A DNA stretch of 64,000 nt from Nostoc sp. FACHB-152. GTDB lineage: Bacteria > Cyanobacteriota > Cyanobacteriia > Cyanobacteriales > Nostocaceae. Where the stretch lies: NCBI RefSeq assembly GCF_014697475.1, contig NZ_JACJRV010000010.1, positions 62,001 to 126,000 of the forward strand, read 5' to 3'. Each line of letters opens with the position of its first letter. The first letter of the stretch is position 1. The notes under the pieces were generated by a model. The model was not told the DNA's origin. It saw only the letters and a list, made by a program, of their open reading frames with translations, and made no database searches. Made by a program: the position numbers and the translations under genes. Positions 47,373 to 57,032 of this stretch are shown here, piece after piece.

Positions 47373-47419
47373 ATTGTTATTGACACCAAACGACTTGTAA
47401 ATCTATCACCTATAACCTG

Positions 47420-49039
47420 TCACCTGTCGCCTACTATATCTACTTTCCAAAGCTGATAATGATTGTCACTATAAACAACATTAGTTATAGATTTATATTG
47501 AACTTCTATTTCCTTGCGCCATTTCTCTGAAGGGCTTAATAAAAAAATATCACTAAAGCCATTGGGGATATTAGGAAAATTCTGTTCTGATAGTAATAGA
47601 TATTTTACCTTTGGCTGCAAAACATAGCTCAAAGAAAACACATTTCCATAATTAATTCCTACATCATCACTAATCAAAAGAGGATTTTCGGCTTGATTAA
47701 TGATTTTGGCAACCTGTGGATTACCATCGCTAATTACTTTACTCCACCAAGTTTCTGCTTGAGAACTTACACAATAGGAAACTAACCCACAAATTATCAG
47801 CACCATCATAATAAATTGCCCAATTCGGCGGCGTAATAAACTTCTATTACATAATTGTTGAGCTATTAAGTAATTAACCGCTAGTTGGATACCTAAATAA
47901 GATGGTAATAAATAGCGTTCTGAAAGTGAGCGTATCCCCCCAACAATTAAATCTGGTAGCATCAGGGGCAATGCTGGTAAAACAGTTAAGGTTACAATAA
48001 ATAGCCAGACTTGAGATTTAGCCGTCCGACAAAGGAAGTAAATAGCGTATACAACTAAAGTTAAAAATATTAGTGTTATTAAGTAAGATATAGGGTTTTC
48101 AAAGCCAAAGTTTAAATCTAAAAAAATTCGGCTCAACTGTAACAGCCAAGATTTTATTAAAGCTTCTAATGGTAATTGCAATTTTGTCCAGGATGTCGAT
48201 TTATCAAACTGTCCAAAATTATCTATCAAAACTGCTATCCAAGGCATGAATGCTAAAAAGCCTGCTAAGGATGCTAAAAGATAAGCTTTGACAGTTTTGT
48301 TTACTGAGAATTTAGCAGTAGCAATTACATAAATGCTATGAGCAACTGCTACAAATCCACTCAATAAAAATGTATATAAACTTAATGCTAAAGTTACACT
48401 ATAAATTACCCAATTCCCAATCCTAATTGATAGGTTATTTTGGGATTTTGCATCTAATCTTAATGCTCGTAAAAGTGACGCACTAGATAGCAAAATAGTG
48501 ACAACCCAAAGTATATACTCTCTGGCCTCTTGAGCATATACTAACTGAATCGGGGATATAGCCATAAGTGCGATCGCAACATTTGTTATCCCTGAAGGTG
48601 CAGGAAATAATTCTCGGCAAAGCCAATAAGTACAAGGAAATACTAACAAGCTAATCAACGCCGACAAACTTCTGATTGCTGTAACTGAATTACCAAAAAT
48701 TCCGACCCAAAATCTAGCAAGGACATAATACACTGGCGGATGTTGAGGGTCTTCAATTGCTAAAGATTTGATAGTATCATTTAAACCTTTTTCCTGATTT
48801 AAACCTTGATAGTGGGCTAAACTTTCTTTCGTAATCACACTATTAGTTAATATTCTCTGTTTAACTTCACCTGCTGTATAGCCAGAAATTCTTAAGGAAG
48901 TAAAAGTTTCATCATGCCAGTAAATTTTGCCATCTAAGTTAAAAAAGCGAAAAAATACCCCAACTACTAACACAACGACAATCAACAACCGCAACCAACT
49001 TGGAGCTAGTTTGAAATTCCGTATAATTGAGTTGCTCAT
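47420..49039 (-). CDS. Membrane glycosyltransferase, GT39/ArnT-like
   Basis: 539 residues with about 10-12 transmembrane helices. Seen: the first external loop with FFNLDGKIYWHDETFTSLR (about 33-51), the Asp-Glu pair being the catalytic feature of GT-C enzymes, followed by EDPQHPPVYYVLARFW (about 95-110) and ISPIQLVYAQEAREY (about 160-174), as in PMT/ArnT-type lipid-phosphate sugar transferases. Transfers a sugar from a polyprenyl carrier to a protein, lipid or glycan at the outer face; acceptor unknown. The last residues (VGDR) and stop lie in four 7-bp repeats TATCACC/TATAACC/TGTCACC/TGTCGCC (47404-47431). Confidence 0.82.
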   Translation of the reverse strand: MSNSIIRNFKLAPSWLRLLIVVVLVVGVFFRFFNLDGKIYWHDETFTSLRISGYTAGEVKQRILTNSVITKESLAHYQGLNQEKGLNDTIKSLAIEDPQHPPVYYVLARFWVGIFGNSVTAIRSLSALISLLVFPCTYWLCRELFPAPSGITNVAIALMAISPIQLVYAQEAREYILWVVTILLSSASLLRALRLDAKSQNNLSIRIGNWVIYSVTLALSLYTFLLSGFVAVAHSIYVIATAKFSVNKTVKAYLLASLAGFLAFMPWIAVLIDNFGQFDKSTSWTKLQLPLEALIKSWLLQLSRIFLDLNFGFENPISYLITLIFLTLVVYAIYFLCRTAKSQVWLFIVTLTVLPALPLMLPDLIVGGIRSLSERYLLPSYLGIQLAVNYLIAQQLCNRSLLRRRIGQFIMMVLIICGLVSYCVSSQAETWWSKVISDGNPQVAKIINQAENPLLISDDVGINYGNVFSLSYVLQPKVKYLLLSEQNFPNIPNGFSDIFLLSPSEKWRKEIEVQYKSITNVVYSDNHYQLWKVDIVGDR

Positions 49040-49334
49040 GAAGATGCAAAATCAAATACTTTGCGAGACACTAGCTTTAACTTTTTTCATACATCGCGCT
49101 ATTAGTCAACTCCCAAAGGATTGATTACTGTGTAAAACCCTTGTTTGGCAGGAGGTACAAGATTTAATTAATTTCTAGAGCGAATAATATTCATTGTGAT
49201 GAACTGAATTTATTTGATTGATACTATCTAGCTATTTGCAGCCAAGTATCAATGGTAGAAGTAAAATCCCTGGTTGATGCTATTTGTTATGATTAAAATA
49301 TTAGCAGGCTGTTATTTTTTTGCTAAAGACGCAC

Positions 49335-50135
49335 TTATTTTTTACCAAAACAAGCTGGTGAATGCCATCTAGTAAAGTTTTCTATATTAGAGATAGTCAA
49401 AAAATCAATTGTTTTAAATTGCCGATCAATTGCTGGTAGGCTGCATATTTTGGCTCCGATACTCAAATAAGCTTGTAAAATTTTGGGAATTTCTAAATCA
49501 CATTTATTTGAACAGGTATGGATAGTTTCTAAAGAGTATTGCGAATTTGGAGAAACCAAAATACTTGAATGCATGAATTTATGTTTTTGAAAAAAGTTAT
49601 AAGCACAAGCAGCTTGTCTAGAAGATTGCGTGAGTAATGATGCACAGCCAAAAAAATATTTGCTTTTACTCCAGATGAGGTAATTTGCTAATCCTTCCCA
49701 GAGTAATAGTAATGCTTGACTATTGCGAAATTCCTTAGCAATACAAGCACGCCCAACTTCCACAGATGCTTGCAGCACAGAATCTGGAATTGTGCTGAGA
49801 TTAAATACGTCAGCAGCATCAAAACCTAGCCTTTGAGATGCCATTTTATAAGTTTGCATCCGATATGTTCCAATAGTTTTACCAGTATGTTTAGAAATTA
49901 GGATCAAATGATGGCAAAAAGCATCAAACTTGTCTTGATCCATTTGAGTGAGGCTAGAACTAGAAAAGCCTAAACCTAGTTCTAAATTAAAAACTTCAAA
50001 CCGCAAGCGGAAGATAGATTCTAATTCTTCTTCAGTAGAGGCAAGCCGTAGGATATACTTATCGGTTTGAAGGACTGGAAAATCTTTCAAAAAAAAATTA
50101 AGTTGGTCATTAATATTGCAGTAAGAAATTTCCAT
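49335..50135 (-). CDS. OlsB-like GNAT N-acyltransferase
   Basis: 266 residues of the Acetyltransf_5/OlsB-type GNAT family, which includes ornithine-lipid N-acyltransferases and autoinducer-synthase-like proteins. Seen: FRLRFEVFNLELG (about 42-54), DQDKFDAFCHHLIL (about 66-79), the cofactor region VEVGRACIAKEFRNSQALLLLW (in parts VEVGRACIAKEF and ALLLLWEGLANYL, about 125-155), and FFGCASLLTQ (about 161-170). It probably transfers a long acyl chain to an amine. No OlsA-like O-acyltransferase adjoins, so ornithine-lipid synthesis is only a possibility. AT-rich with no HIP1 site seen. Confidence 0.75.
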   Translation of the reverse strand: MEISYCNINDQLNFFLKDFPVLQTDKYILRLASTEEELESIFRLRFEVFNLELGLGFSSSSLTQMDQDKFDAFCHHLILISKHTGKTIGTYRMQTYKMASQRLGFDAADVFNLSTIPDSVLQASVEVGRACIAKEFRNSQALLLLWEGLANYLIWSKSKYFFGCASLLTQSSRQAACAYNFFQKHKFMHSSILVSPNSQYSLETIHTCSNKCDLEIPKILQAYLSIGAKICSLPAIDRQFKTIDFLTISNIENFTRWHSPACFGKK

Positions 50136-50648
50136 CGGTCTTCTAACTTAGATTTACGGAGATATCCTACTGGGGTTTACGCGCTTTAAAAAGAAAGCAT
50201 ACGATGCACTAATATGCCCAAGCGTTACAGGCGCGGTTTTCCAGCATAGATGATAGAGAGTTTGTTTGATAGCAGAAGGCAGGAGGGAAAGTATCATTAT
50301 TCCTGGTAGTCTGGCAAGGCAACTTTGCAAAGTCATGGGAAGAAAATAAAGTTCTTTCCCCCCTGCTCCCCCGCTCCCCTGCTCCCTTCCCAATCGCAAT
50401 TTTAGGTTGTCAGACTATTAGAGATGGGGTGTTTTCATTATGTTGTTGGCTTCGAGAAAAATCTGGCAATAAGATACAAATTTTACTATGCATATATTAA
50501 ATTTTCTGTCAATATTAACAGTTAATTTCCTTGACTCCATCCGGCAATAAAGCCCCCAATTTTGTTTGGGGGCTTTATATCAGGGCTGTGGTAGAAGCAT
50601 CGCCTATGAGATTGCCGAGAATGACACTGAGGCTGGATACAAGGGTCA
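50136..50648. other. Intergenic region with GC-rich repeat and a terminator
   Basis: 513 bp between the OlsB-like gene and nadK. It contains the CCCCTGCTCCCCCGCTCC repeat (about 50358-50392) and the terminator hairpin at 50549-50577. The 81- and 99-residue minus frames here are repeat- or nadK-derived and not called. Confidence 0.6.
50549..50577 (-). terminator. Terminator downstream of nadK
   Basis: Perfect stem AAAGCCCCCAA/TTGGGGGCTTT with a 5-base loop and a T-rich flank on both sides. It lies 72-100 bases after the nadK stop and would end the ndhAIGE-nadK transcript. Confidence 0.8.
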
Positions 50649-51569
50649 TCAATTACGATGATTATTGCTGTAGCGAACCCGCGTACCTGCCCAGAGTAAC
50701 TTCTCGCGCAGCGTTTGATAATAAGAATTGTTCTCTCGTAAAACAATAAATTTAGCTCGACAATCAGCCATCCGCACATCAACACGATGTCCAGGCCAAA
50801 TTGAAGTAGATAACACGCCATCCATCCACAATTTAGTGCTTAAATCATAATCGCCCAACGGCCAGATGCTCACGACAGAACCCGGAGGTAAGACCAAAGG
50901 ACGACTAGAAAGACTCATGGGACAAATAGGCGTGATGGTAATTGCCTCCATACCATCGTGCATGATGGGGCCATTTGCCGAAACTGTATAACCAGTGGAA
51001 CCTGTGGGAGTAGAAATAATCAACCCGTCTCCGACATATTGATCGACTACCTCACCATCAATTTCCATTTCTAAAATTGAGGTGATCATGCGATCGGCAG
51101 AAGCGGGTTTGACACAAAATTCATTCAACGAAAGGTAGCGTTCGGTGACTGGTTCCAAGTTTGTGTGATGTCCCTCATACACTGCCGCTTGTAGCATCAT
51201 CCGCCGTTGAATAGCATAACGATCCTCAAACAGCCGATCCCAAACTTTTTCCGTATCTTGAAATTCATCTACAGACTCGGTTAAAAAGCCCAGATGACCG
51301 CCCACATTCACACCAAGAACAGGGATACCAGCTGGGGCTAAATGTCTGGCAGCAGTTAAAACTGTGCCATCACCACCGAGTACTAAAGCCAGATCTATTG
51401 GTTGGCCAGCCGAAGCCAAAAAGACCGGGTAAGGGTTATCTTTTGGCCCGCTAGGCCCCACTAATACTTGGCAATCGCGGTTTTCTAGTTGCTTGGCACA
51501 AATTTCAGCCCAGCGTTTACTTTGAGAATCTCGCGCTTTATAAGCAATGATTACCTGCTTGAGTTGCAC
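50649..51569 (-). CDS. nadK: NAD kinase
   Basis: Phosphorylates NAD to NADP with ATP. 306 residues, full length. Seen: the diacylglycerol-kinase-fold motif LVLGGDGTVLTAARHLA (about 62-78) with the catalytic Asp in GGDG, VNVGGHLGFLTE (about 87-98), and YVGDGLIISTPTGSTGY (about 177-193) for NAD and metal. Start ATG at 51569 lies only 6 bases after the ndhE stop, so it should be translated from the ndh message. Cyanobacteria usually have two NADKs; which of these this is was not resolved. Confidence 0.95.
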   Translation of the reverse strand: MQLKQVIIAYKARDSQSKRWAEICAKQLENRDCQVLVGPSGPKDNPYPVFLASAGQPIDLALVLGGDGTVLTAARHLAPAGIPVLGVNVGGHLGFLTESVDEFQDTEKVWDRLFEDRYAIQRRMMLQAAVYEGHHTNLEPVTERYLSLNEFCVKPASADRMITSILEMEIDGEVVDQYVGDGLIISTPTGSTGYTVSANGPIMHDGMEAITITPICPMSLSSRPLVLPPGSVVSIWPLGDYDLSTKLWMDGVLSTSIWPGHRVDVRMADCRAKFIVLRENNSYYQTLREKLLWAGTRVRYSNNHRN

Positions 51570-51575
51570 GCCAAA

Positions 51576-51881
51576 TTACCACTTCAGGAGATTAAACTGC
51601 TCCATGTCAACGGTGTCACGGTTACGATAAATCGCCAATACGATCGCCAAACCCACCGCCGCTTCAGCAGCAGCCACAGTAATCACAAACACGGTGAAAA
51701 CCTGGCCTTTAATTAATGTTGAGTCAAGGAAGTTGGAAAATGCCATTAAATTCAAATTAACAGCATTCAGCAGCAACTCAATCGACATCAGCACGCGCAC
51801 AGCATTACGGCTGGTAATTAAACCGTAAATACCAATACAAAACAAAGCGGCTGCCAGTAATAAAAAGTACTGAAGTTGCAT
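51576..51881 (-). CDS. ndhE: NDH-1 subunit 4L (NuoK-like)
   Basis: 101 residues with three transmembrane helices. Part of the proton-pumping membrane arm of the photosynthetic NDH-1 complex in thylakoids. Seen: the conserved [19 protein letters not shown] (about 30-48) with the membrane Glu, and the second acidic residue in [19 protein letters not shown] (about 69-87). Sequence and length match NdhE. Between ndhG (60 bp) and nadK (6 bp). Confidence 0.95.
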   Translation of the reverse strand: MQLQYFLLLAAALFCIGIYGLITSRNAVRVLMSIELLLNAVNLNLMAFSNFLDSTLIKGQVFTVFVITVAAAEAAVGLAIVLAIYRNRDTVDMEQFNLLKW

Positions 51882-51941
51882 GAATCTTAGTGTTCCTTCT
51901 GAAATATGCTAACTGTTGACCTGCTAATTAATTCGCAAATG

Positions 51942-52565
51942 TTACTCTTGTGGTTTCTGACCTGCTGATACCAACTCTCTGGGGCGTTCAGGCAAGGTCA
52001 AAACGGTTTGGGACAAATCTGAAGAAGGTTCGGGTAAATATTCACGACGTGCCAGAATAATTGCGCCTACCATTGCCATCAGTAACAGAATCGAAGCTAA
52101 TTCAAAAGGTAATAAAAAGTCGCTGAAGAAATGCTCACCAATTAAGATGATAGAACTTTCACCACTCACAGGAGTCGTTGAGTATGCCCAAGGTGTTGCC
52201 AAAACCATTGCACTCAACAGTCCAAATAATCCCACACTAACTACGGCTGTGAGTACTTTTCGCACTCCCGCACTGGGATATGGAGTAAAGTCCTGGCGTT
52301 TGTTTACCAACATGATGGCAAACAAAATTAACACGTTAACCGCCCCAACATAAATCAGCACTTGGGCTGCTGCTACAAAATCTGCATTTAGTAACAAGTA
52401 CAATCCTGCAATGCTGATAAATACGCCTCCCAGCATAAAGGCAGAATAGACAATGCTAGAAGACAGCACTACACTCAGTGCTGCTCCAATCATCATCACA
52501 GCTAATATGCCAAACGAAACAATCTGTACACCTTCCGCTAGATTCACTTTTTTGTCCTCGGTCAA
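51942..52565 (-). CDS. ndhG: NDH-1 subunit 6 (NuoJ-like)
   Basis: 207 residues with five transmembrane helices; membrane-arm subunit of NDH-1. Seen: SSIVYSAFMLGGVFISIAGLYLLL (in parts, about 32-60), FVAAAQVLIYVGAVNVLILFAIML (about 63-86), and a cytosolic tail after ILARREYLPEP (about 170-207). The VGAVNVL and helix-3 pi-bulge region are typical. Immediately preceded by TCAATGG heptamer repeats (52561-52613). Confidence 0.95.
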   Translation of the reverse strand: MTEDKKVNLAEGVQIVSFGILAVMMIGAALSVVLSSSIVYSAFMLGGVFISIAGLYLLLNADFVAAAQVLIYVGAVNVLILFAIMLVNKRQDFTPYPSAGVRKVLTAVVSVGLFGLLSAMVLATPWAYSTTPVSGESSIILIGEHFFSDFLLPFELASILLLMAMVGAIILARREYLPEPSSDLSQTVLTLPERPRELVSAGQKPQE

Positions 52566-52653
52566 TGGTCAATGGTCAATAATGGTCAATGGTCAATGTC
52601 AATGGTCAAAGTAGTACAGACAATTGACTCTGGACTTTTGACTATTGACTAAT
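52559..52653. repeat. STRR heptamer tract (GGTCAAT)n between ndhI and ndhG
   Basis: At least six GGTCAAT-type units with small interruptions (52560-52612), then related TTGACTC/TTTGAC units. Short tandem repeats of this type also stand at about 7126-7190, 31284-31310, 53268-53328 and 58066-58182, all between genes. Confidence 0.8.
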
Positions 52654-52654
52654 C

Positions 52655-53230
52655 TTATTTTTCCACTAAGTCTTCGGGTCGTGCGCCAGCACGGGGTGCA
52701 TCTGCGGGTAAATCGTGAGGGTCAAGTACGCCCTTAGGTAGGTATACTAATTCCCGTAATGGTGTAACCATTGGGTCATCAGTAACTTTGTAAGGCAGAC
52801 GACCTAGAGCTACGCTGTCAAAGTTTAAGTCATGGCGATCGTAGGTGGAAAGTTCGTATTCTTCTGTCATGGCTAGACAGTTTGTTGGGCAGAATTCCAC
52901 ACAATTACCACAGAAGATACAAACCCCAAAGTCGATGCTGTAGTGTTTGAGCTTTTTCTTTTTGCTGCCTTTGTCAAATTCCCAATCTACTACGGGTAAG
53001 TTGATGGGACATACACGCACACAGACTTCGCAGGCGATGCACTTATCAAACTCATAGTGAATCCTACCGCGAAACCGTTCGCTGGGGATTAGTTTCTCAT
53101 AAGGGTACTGTACGGTAACTGGTCGCCGCCGCATATGGTCGAAGGTGACAGATAGACCTTGACCGATATAACGACCAGCTTGTACTGCTTCTTTAGCGTA
53201 ATCGCCAACTTGCTTGAGGAACTTTAGCAT
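52655..53230 (-). CDS. ndhI: NDH-1 iron-sulfur subunit I
   Basis: 191 residues; peripheral-arm subunit carrying two [4Fe-4S] clusters that pass electrons (from ferredoxin in cyanobacteria) to the quinone site. Seen: [16 protein letters not shown] (about 64-79) and [18 protein letters not shown] (about 104-121), each the CX2CX2CX3CP pattern, with [12 protein letters not shown] between. The N-terminal amphipathic region fits membrane association. 95 bp after ndhA. Confidence 0.96.
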   Translation of the reverse strand: MLKFLKQVGDYAKEAVQAGRYIGQGLSVTFDHMRRRPVTVQYPYEKLIPSERFRGRIHYEFDKCIACEVCVRVCPINLPVVDWEFDKGSKKKKLKHYSIDFGVCIFCGNCVEFCPTNCLAMTEEYELSTYDRHDLNFDSVALGRLPYKVTDDPMVTPLRELVYLPKGVLDPHDLPADAPRAGARPEDLVEK

Positions 53231-53325
53231 TGTGTTTCACTCTCTCTTTAATTTGCTATTAGCCAATTGTCAAAAGTCCATAGTCAAAAGCAATTGACAA
53301 TTGACTCTTGACTTTTGACTTTTGA

Positions 53326-54444
53326 CTATCCACCAAAGGCGACAGGAAAGGCTAATTTCAGGGCGGCGGTTAATAAGAGATTAACCAAGCCAACCGGTAA
53401 CAAAAACTTCCATCCTAAATCTAGCAATTGGTCAATGCGTACCCGTGGTACTGTCCAGCGCAACAGGATGGCAATAAATATTAGGAAGTAGGCTTTGAGT
53501 ACGGTCATGGTAATACCCAAAGAAGCTGTGATTACTTGTAATACAGGGTTAGCTTCACTGATACCAAGCAAACTAGCTACGGTGTTGATGGGAATGGGAA
53601 AATCCCAACCGCCTAGGTATAGAACTGCTACCAATAAAGCAGAAAGTACTAAGTTCACGTAGGAACTGAGATAGAACAGGGCAAATTTCATGCCTGCGTA
53701 TTCAGTTTGATAACCTGCTACTAGTTCTTCTTCTGCTTCTGGTAAGTCGAAGGGTAAGCGTTCACATTCAGCTAAGGCCGCAATCCAAAATATGAGGAAG
53801 CCAATGGGTTGCCGCCAAATGTTCCAACCCAAGATGCCGTAACCAGATTGCTGATTAACGATATCAACTGTACTGAGGCTGTTAGACATCATAGCGATCG
53901 CCAGCACACTCAGCGCCAGTGGAATTTCATAACTAATAGATTGCGCTGCTGCTCGCAACCCTCCTAAGAGAGAGTATTTGTTATTGGATGCATAGCCAGC
54001 CATTAACAACCCAATTGGTTGAATACTAGACAAGGCAATCCACAAAAACACCCCCATACTTATGTTGGTAATGACAATATTTTGTCCAAAAGGCACAATC
54101 AAATAAGACAGAAATACTGGCAATACAACAATGATTGGGCCGAGGGTAAATAACCAGGGGTCTGATTTGGCTGGTACTATATCTTCTTTAAACACCAGCT
54201 TTAAACCATCTGCTACCGGAGCAAGTAAGCCAAAAGCACCGATAAATTCAGGGCCGATACGCTGCTGCGCTGCTGCTGAAATCTTCCGTTCCAACCACAC
54301 ACACACCAACACACCCACTGTTGCCCCAATGAGCATCAGGATCATTGGTAGCGGCATCCAAATTGCTTTGGCTGTGCCAGATGGTAGCCCTAAATCCATC
54401 AGGGATTTAATAAAAGTTCCTTGAAGGTCAATTCCTGAGTTCAT
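53326..54444 (-). CDS. ndhA: NDH-1 subunit 1 (NuoH-like)
   Basis: 372 residues, eight or more transmembrane helices; forms the quinone chamber at the base of the NDH-1 membrane arm. Seen: [22 protein letters not shown] (in parts; about 48-69), [15 protein letters not shown] (about 169-183), and [24 protein letters not shown] (in parts; about 226-249), the acidic loop next to the quinone site. First gene of ndhA-I-G-E-nadK. Confidence 0.96.
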   Translation of the reverse strand: MNSGIDLQGTFIKSLMDLGLPSGTAKAIWMPLPMILMLIGATVGVLVCVWLERKISAAAQQRIGPEFIGAFGLLAPVADGLKLVFKEDIVPAKSDPWLFTLGPIIVVLPVFLSYLIVPFGQNIVITNISMGVFLWIALSSIQPIGLLMAGYASNNKYSLLGGLRAAAQSISYEIPLALSVLAIAMMSNSLSTVDIVNQQSGYGILGWNIWRQPIGFLIFWIAALAECERLPFDLPEAEEELVAGYQTEYAGMKFALFYLSSYVNLVLSALLVAVLYLGGWDFPIPINTVASLLGISEANPVLQVITASLGITMTVLKAYFLIFIAILLRWTVPRVRIDQLLDLGWKFLLPVGLVNLLLTAALKLAFPVAFGG

Positions 54445-55049
54445 GTTTTCGCTCGTTAAGTCAGTTGAAGTGTGAATTATGAAGTGTGAAGTATGAAGTA
54501 TGAAGTATGAAGTAACCCTTTGATGGACTTTCCGTAAGGTATTTTCTACTTCAACATTCAGGCTTCAACCTTCAACCTTCAGCCTTTCTGAGATGACTCC
54601 TGATTTAAGATTTGTTGCCATATTCCCATGCCTAGTATATCCTTGCATGGTTTTCAGTCCTTGTAAGTGTACAAGAACTTCTACTTATAGGTAAGATTGA
54701 TATTCACTATGGCGATTAGGTGCTGGGGATTGAGTATGCTGTTAAGCACCTAAGAGAGCAGTTTAGACCGCAGGGGAGCAGAGGAGCAGGGGAGCAAGGG
54801 AGAGGGTTTGAAGTGTTTAGCCACAGTCTCAATAGTGCAACTTGTATGCACAATAGCTTACTAAAAAACTCTTTCCTAGCCTCTAGCCCCTAGTCCCTAG
54901 CCCCTAGCGTAAGTAGGCATCAAAAAACTGCCGCTTCCATGCTGGCAACGGTTATAGGCTGCTTATAGGATTTCTGATTCCCCTGAGTAGGAGAGTTGAT
55001 GCTGACTTTTAGTTGAAGAGATATCAGGTCTTAACTGTCACACTGCCAG
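54445..55049. other. Repeat-rich region upstream of ndhA
   Basis: 605 bp without a gene. GAAGTAT heptamers (54479-54512), CTTCAAC/CCTTCAG units (54555-54582), the GC-rich repeat (54768-54802) and TAGCCCC/TAGTCCC heptamers (54880-54908) are all present. The ndhA promoter must lie in or between these repeats; it was not located. Confidence 0.7.
54479..54512. repeat. STRR tract (GAAGTAT)n
   Basis: Four to five tandem GAAGTGT/GAAGTAT heptamers just upstream of ndhA. Similar AAGTATGAAGTATGAAGG occurs at 33512-33528. Confidence 0.8.
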
Positions 55050-56186
55050 TTAACGTTTTTCGATGGGGGTATAAGGAACGTCGTGGTGACCGTTGTATAC
55101 CTGGGTAGGACGGAAAATCCGGTTTTCTGCTAGTTGTTCTTTCCAGTGCGCTAACCAACCAGCAACGCGAGCGATCGCAAATATTGGTGTAAACAAATCT
55201 GTGGGAATACCCATCTTTCTGTACACCAAACCAGAGTAAAAGTCAACATTAGGATAAATCCCTTTGTGAGCAAGTTTCTCCTCAACTACCCGTTCCATTT
55301 CTTGGGCAATGTCGTAATACTTATCTGCCCCAAACTTGGCAAATAATTGCTCTGCTAGGTCTTGTAAAATCGTGGCTCGTGGGTCTTTCACTTTGTAGAC
55401 ACGATGCCCAAAGCCCATCAGCTTTTGTTTGTTTTGTAGGCGTTCCTCGACGTAAGGACGGACGTTTTCTACAGAGCCGATTTCTTCCAACATTTGAATT
55501 ACTTCTTCGTTGGCTCCACCGTGTAAAGGGCCGCCCAAAGTTCCTACAGCACTAGCAACTACTGCATAGGGGTCAGTCAAAGTAGAAGCTGTTACCCTAG
55601 CACTAAAAGTCGAAGCATTCATTGTATGCTCAACGTGCAGAATCAAGCAGATGTCAAAGATTTTTGCCGCCAAAGGATCTGGTTCTTTCTCGTTGAGCAT
55701 ATAGAGAAAATTGGCGGAATAATCTAGATCATCACGAGGCTTCACAGGGTCGTTACCCTTACGCATTAACTGGAATGCTGCCACCATTGTGGGGATAGTT
55801 GCTATTAAGCGCACAACTGAATCCCGAATGTAAGCAGGATTATGCAAATCTCGCAGGGAGTAAAACAAGCCTAAAGCCGCAGCAGAGGCTTGCAGAGCAT
55901 CCATTGGGTGACCGCTTTCGGGGAAGCATTTCATCATGTCCCGAATGCGGTATTTAATCCGCCTGTGGTGGCGAACTTCATGCTCAAATGCTTCCAGTTC
56001 TTCTTTACTTGGCAATTCACCCCAGATTAAGAGATAAGCAGTTTCCAAAAAGGTACTTTTTGCTGCTAATTCCTCAATCCGGATGCCACGATATTCTAGT
56101 ATTCCCTTTTGCCCATCTACGTAGCTAATACTCGATTGAGCGGCGGGAATGCCTTCTAAACCAGGCTTGTATTCGCACACCATCAT
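55050..56186 (-). CDS. gltA: Citrate synthase
   Basis: Condenses oxaloacetate and acetyl-CoA to citrate; feeds 2-oxoglutarate for nitrogen assimilation. 378 residues, the shorter type II-like bacterial form. Seen: ILYRGI-like ILEYRGIRIEELA (about 30-42), LHVEHTMNASTFSARV (about 180-195; catalytic His), GPLHGGANEEVIQM (about 214-227; catalytic His), FGHRVYKVKDPRA (about 258-270) and VDFYSGLVYR (catalytic Asp, about 317-326). Two adjacent ATG codons give alternative starts one residue apart. Confidence 0.96.
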   Translation of the reverse strand: MMVCEYKPGLEGIPAAQSSISYVDGQKGILEYRGIRIEELAAKSTFLETAYLLIWGELPSKEELEAFEHEVRHHRRIKYRIRDMMKCFPESGHPMDALQASAAALGLFYSLRDLHNPAYIRDSVVRLIATIPTMVAAFQLMRKGNDPVKPRDDLDYSANFLYMLNEKEPDPLAAKIFDICLILHVEHTMNASTFSARVTASTLTDPYAVVASAVGTLGGPLHGGANEEVIQMLEEIGSVENVRPYVEERLQNKQKLMGFGHRVYKVKDPRATILQDLAEQLFAKFGADKYYDIAQEMERVVEEKLAHKGIYPNVDFYSGLVYRKMGIPTDLFTPIFAIARVAGWLAHWKEQLAENRIFRPTQVYNGHHDVPYTPIEKR

Positions 56187-56298
56187 GGCAACACCATTTA
56201 CTTTGTGAAATATCCAATCACGCTAACTTACCAGAAATTATTTTCACCATAACAGTAGCCTTTCTCACAACAATTCTTCGAGAAGAGTTGAAAAACTG

Positions 56299-56793
56299 TT
56301 ATAGCAAGTACTTGGGTGGTGTCAACCAGAACATCTGACTCCGACCCAAAAAAGATCCTGCTTCTGGTAGTTTTACTCCGATCATACCTGCTTTTTTCAG
56401 GACGAAGCAGCCTTTCACCTCTCCCCAAAGGAGAATTTCTGCCCAACTACTCAAATCAGGTTCATGGCCGACTAAGGCAAGCTGGGTATTTTGGGAATAA
56501 TTTTTTGGTTCTAACCAGTAACTCAACCAATTAGAAAGATGCCCCCCTGGGGCGAGGTGAGTAGACTCTTCCAACTGCGAACCCAGTCCGGTGGCGACGA
56601 GAATTTCTGCTGTTTGGCGTGCGCGTACCAAAGGACTAGTGACAATCAAATCAAACTGCAAACCCAGCTTGAGGAGACGCTGGGCGACTTTCTCAGTTTT
56701 TTGCCGCCCTTCTTTGGTGAGGTGTCGCTCTTCATCTTTAATGCCCGCTTGCCGCTCTTGGGCAATGCCATGCCGAATGAGATACAGTTCCAC
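56299..56793 (-). CDS. sixA: Phosphohistidine phosphatase SixA
   Basis: 164 residues of the histidine-phosphatase superfamily. Seen: LIRHGIAQE (residues 5-13) with the phospho-accepting His, TSPLVRARQTAEIL (about 53-66), and LALVGHEPDLSSW (about 105-117) with the second His. SixA removes phosphate from His in phosphotransfer domains in E. coli; in cyanobacteria the target is unknown. Located 112 bp upstream of gltA on the same strand. Confidence 0.9.
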   Translation of the reverse strand: MELYLIRHGIAQERQAGIKDEERHLTKEGRQKTEKVAQRLLKLGLQFDLIVTSPLVRARQTAEILVATGLGSQLEESTHLAPGGHLSNWLSYWLEPKNYSQNTQLALVGHEPDLSSWAEILLWGEVKGCFVLKKAGMIGVKLPEAGSFLGRSQMFWLTPPKYLL

Positions 56794-57032
56794 AATGATA
56801 GCCTTAAGTGCTGAGATAGGAGTTACGCCTGATGTTAATTAACATATCCTAATTATTCTCGAATACTATGTACCTAAGTGGTGCTGTTAGGTAGATTTGC
56901 ACGCGATCGCTTGACATCAACGCCAGCCATAAAATAAGGGAGCCGTATCACAGCGATCGCTTCACATAACACTAGTCAACTACAATATATATAAGACTGT
57001 GTTACGAATTGTATAGTTAGGGATTGGCTGTC

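Noticed and set aside
50154-50821. Minus frames of 81 and 99 residues
   Set aside because: The first is repeat-encoded; the second is out of frame with nadK and includes its terminator.
52559-52653. Tandem repeats considered as a CRISPR array
   Set aside because: Units are 7 bp without spacers; they are STRR repeats, and no cas gene is present.
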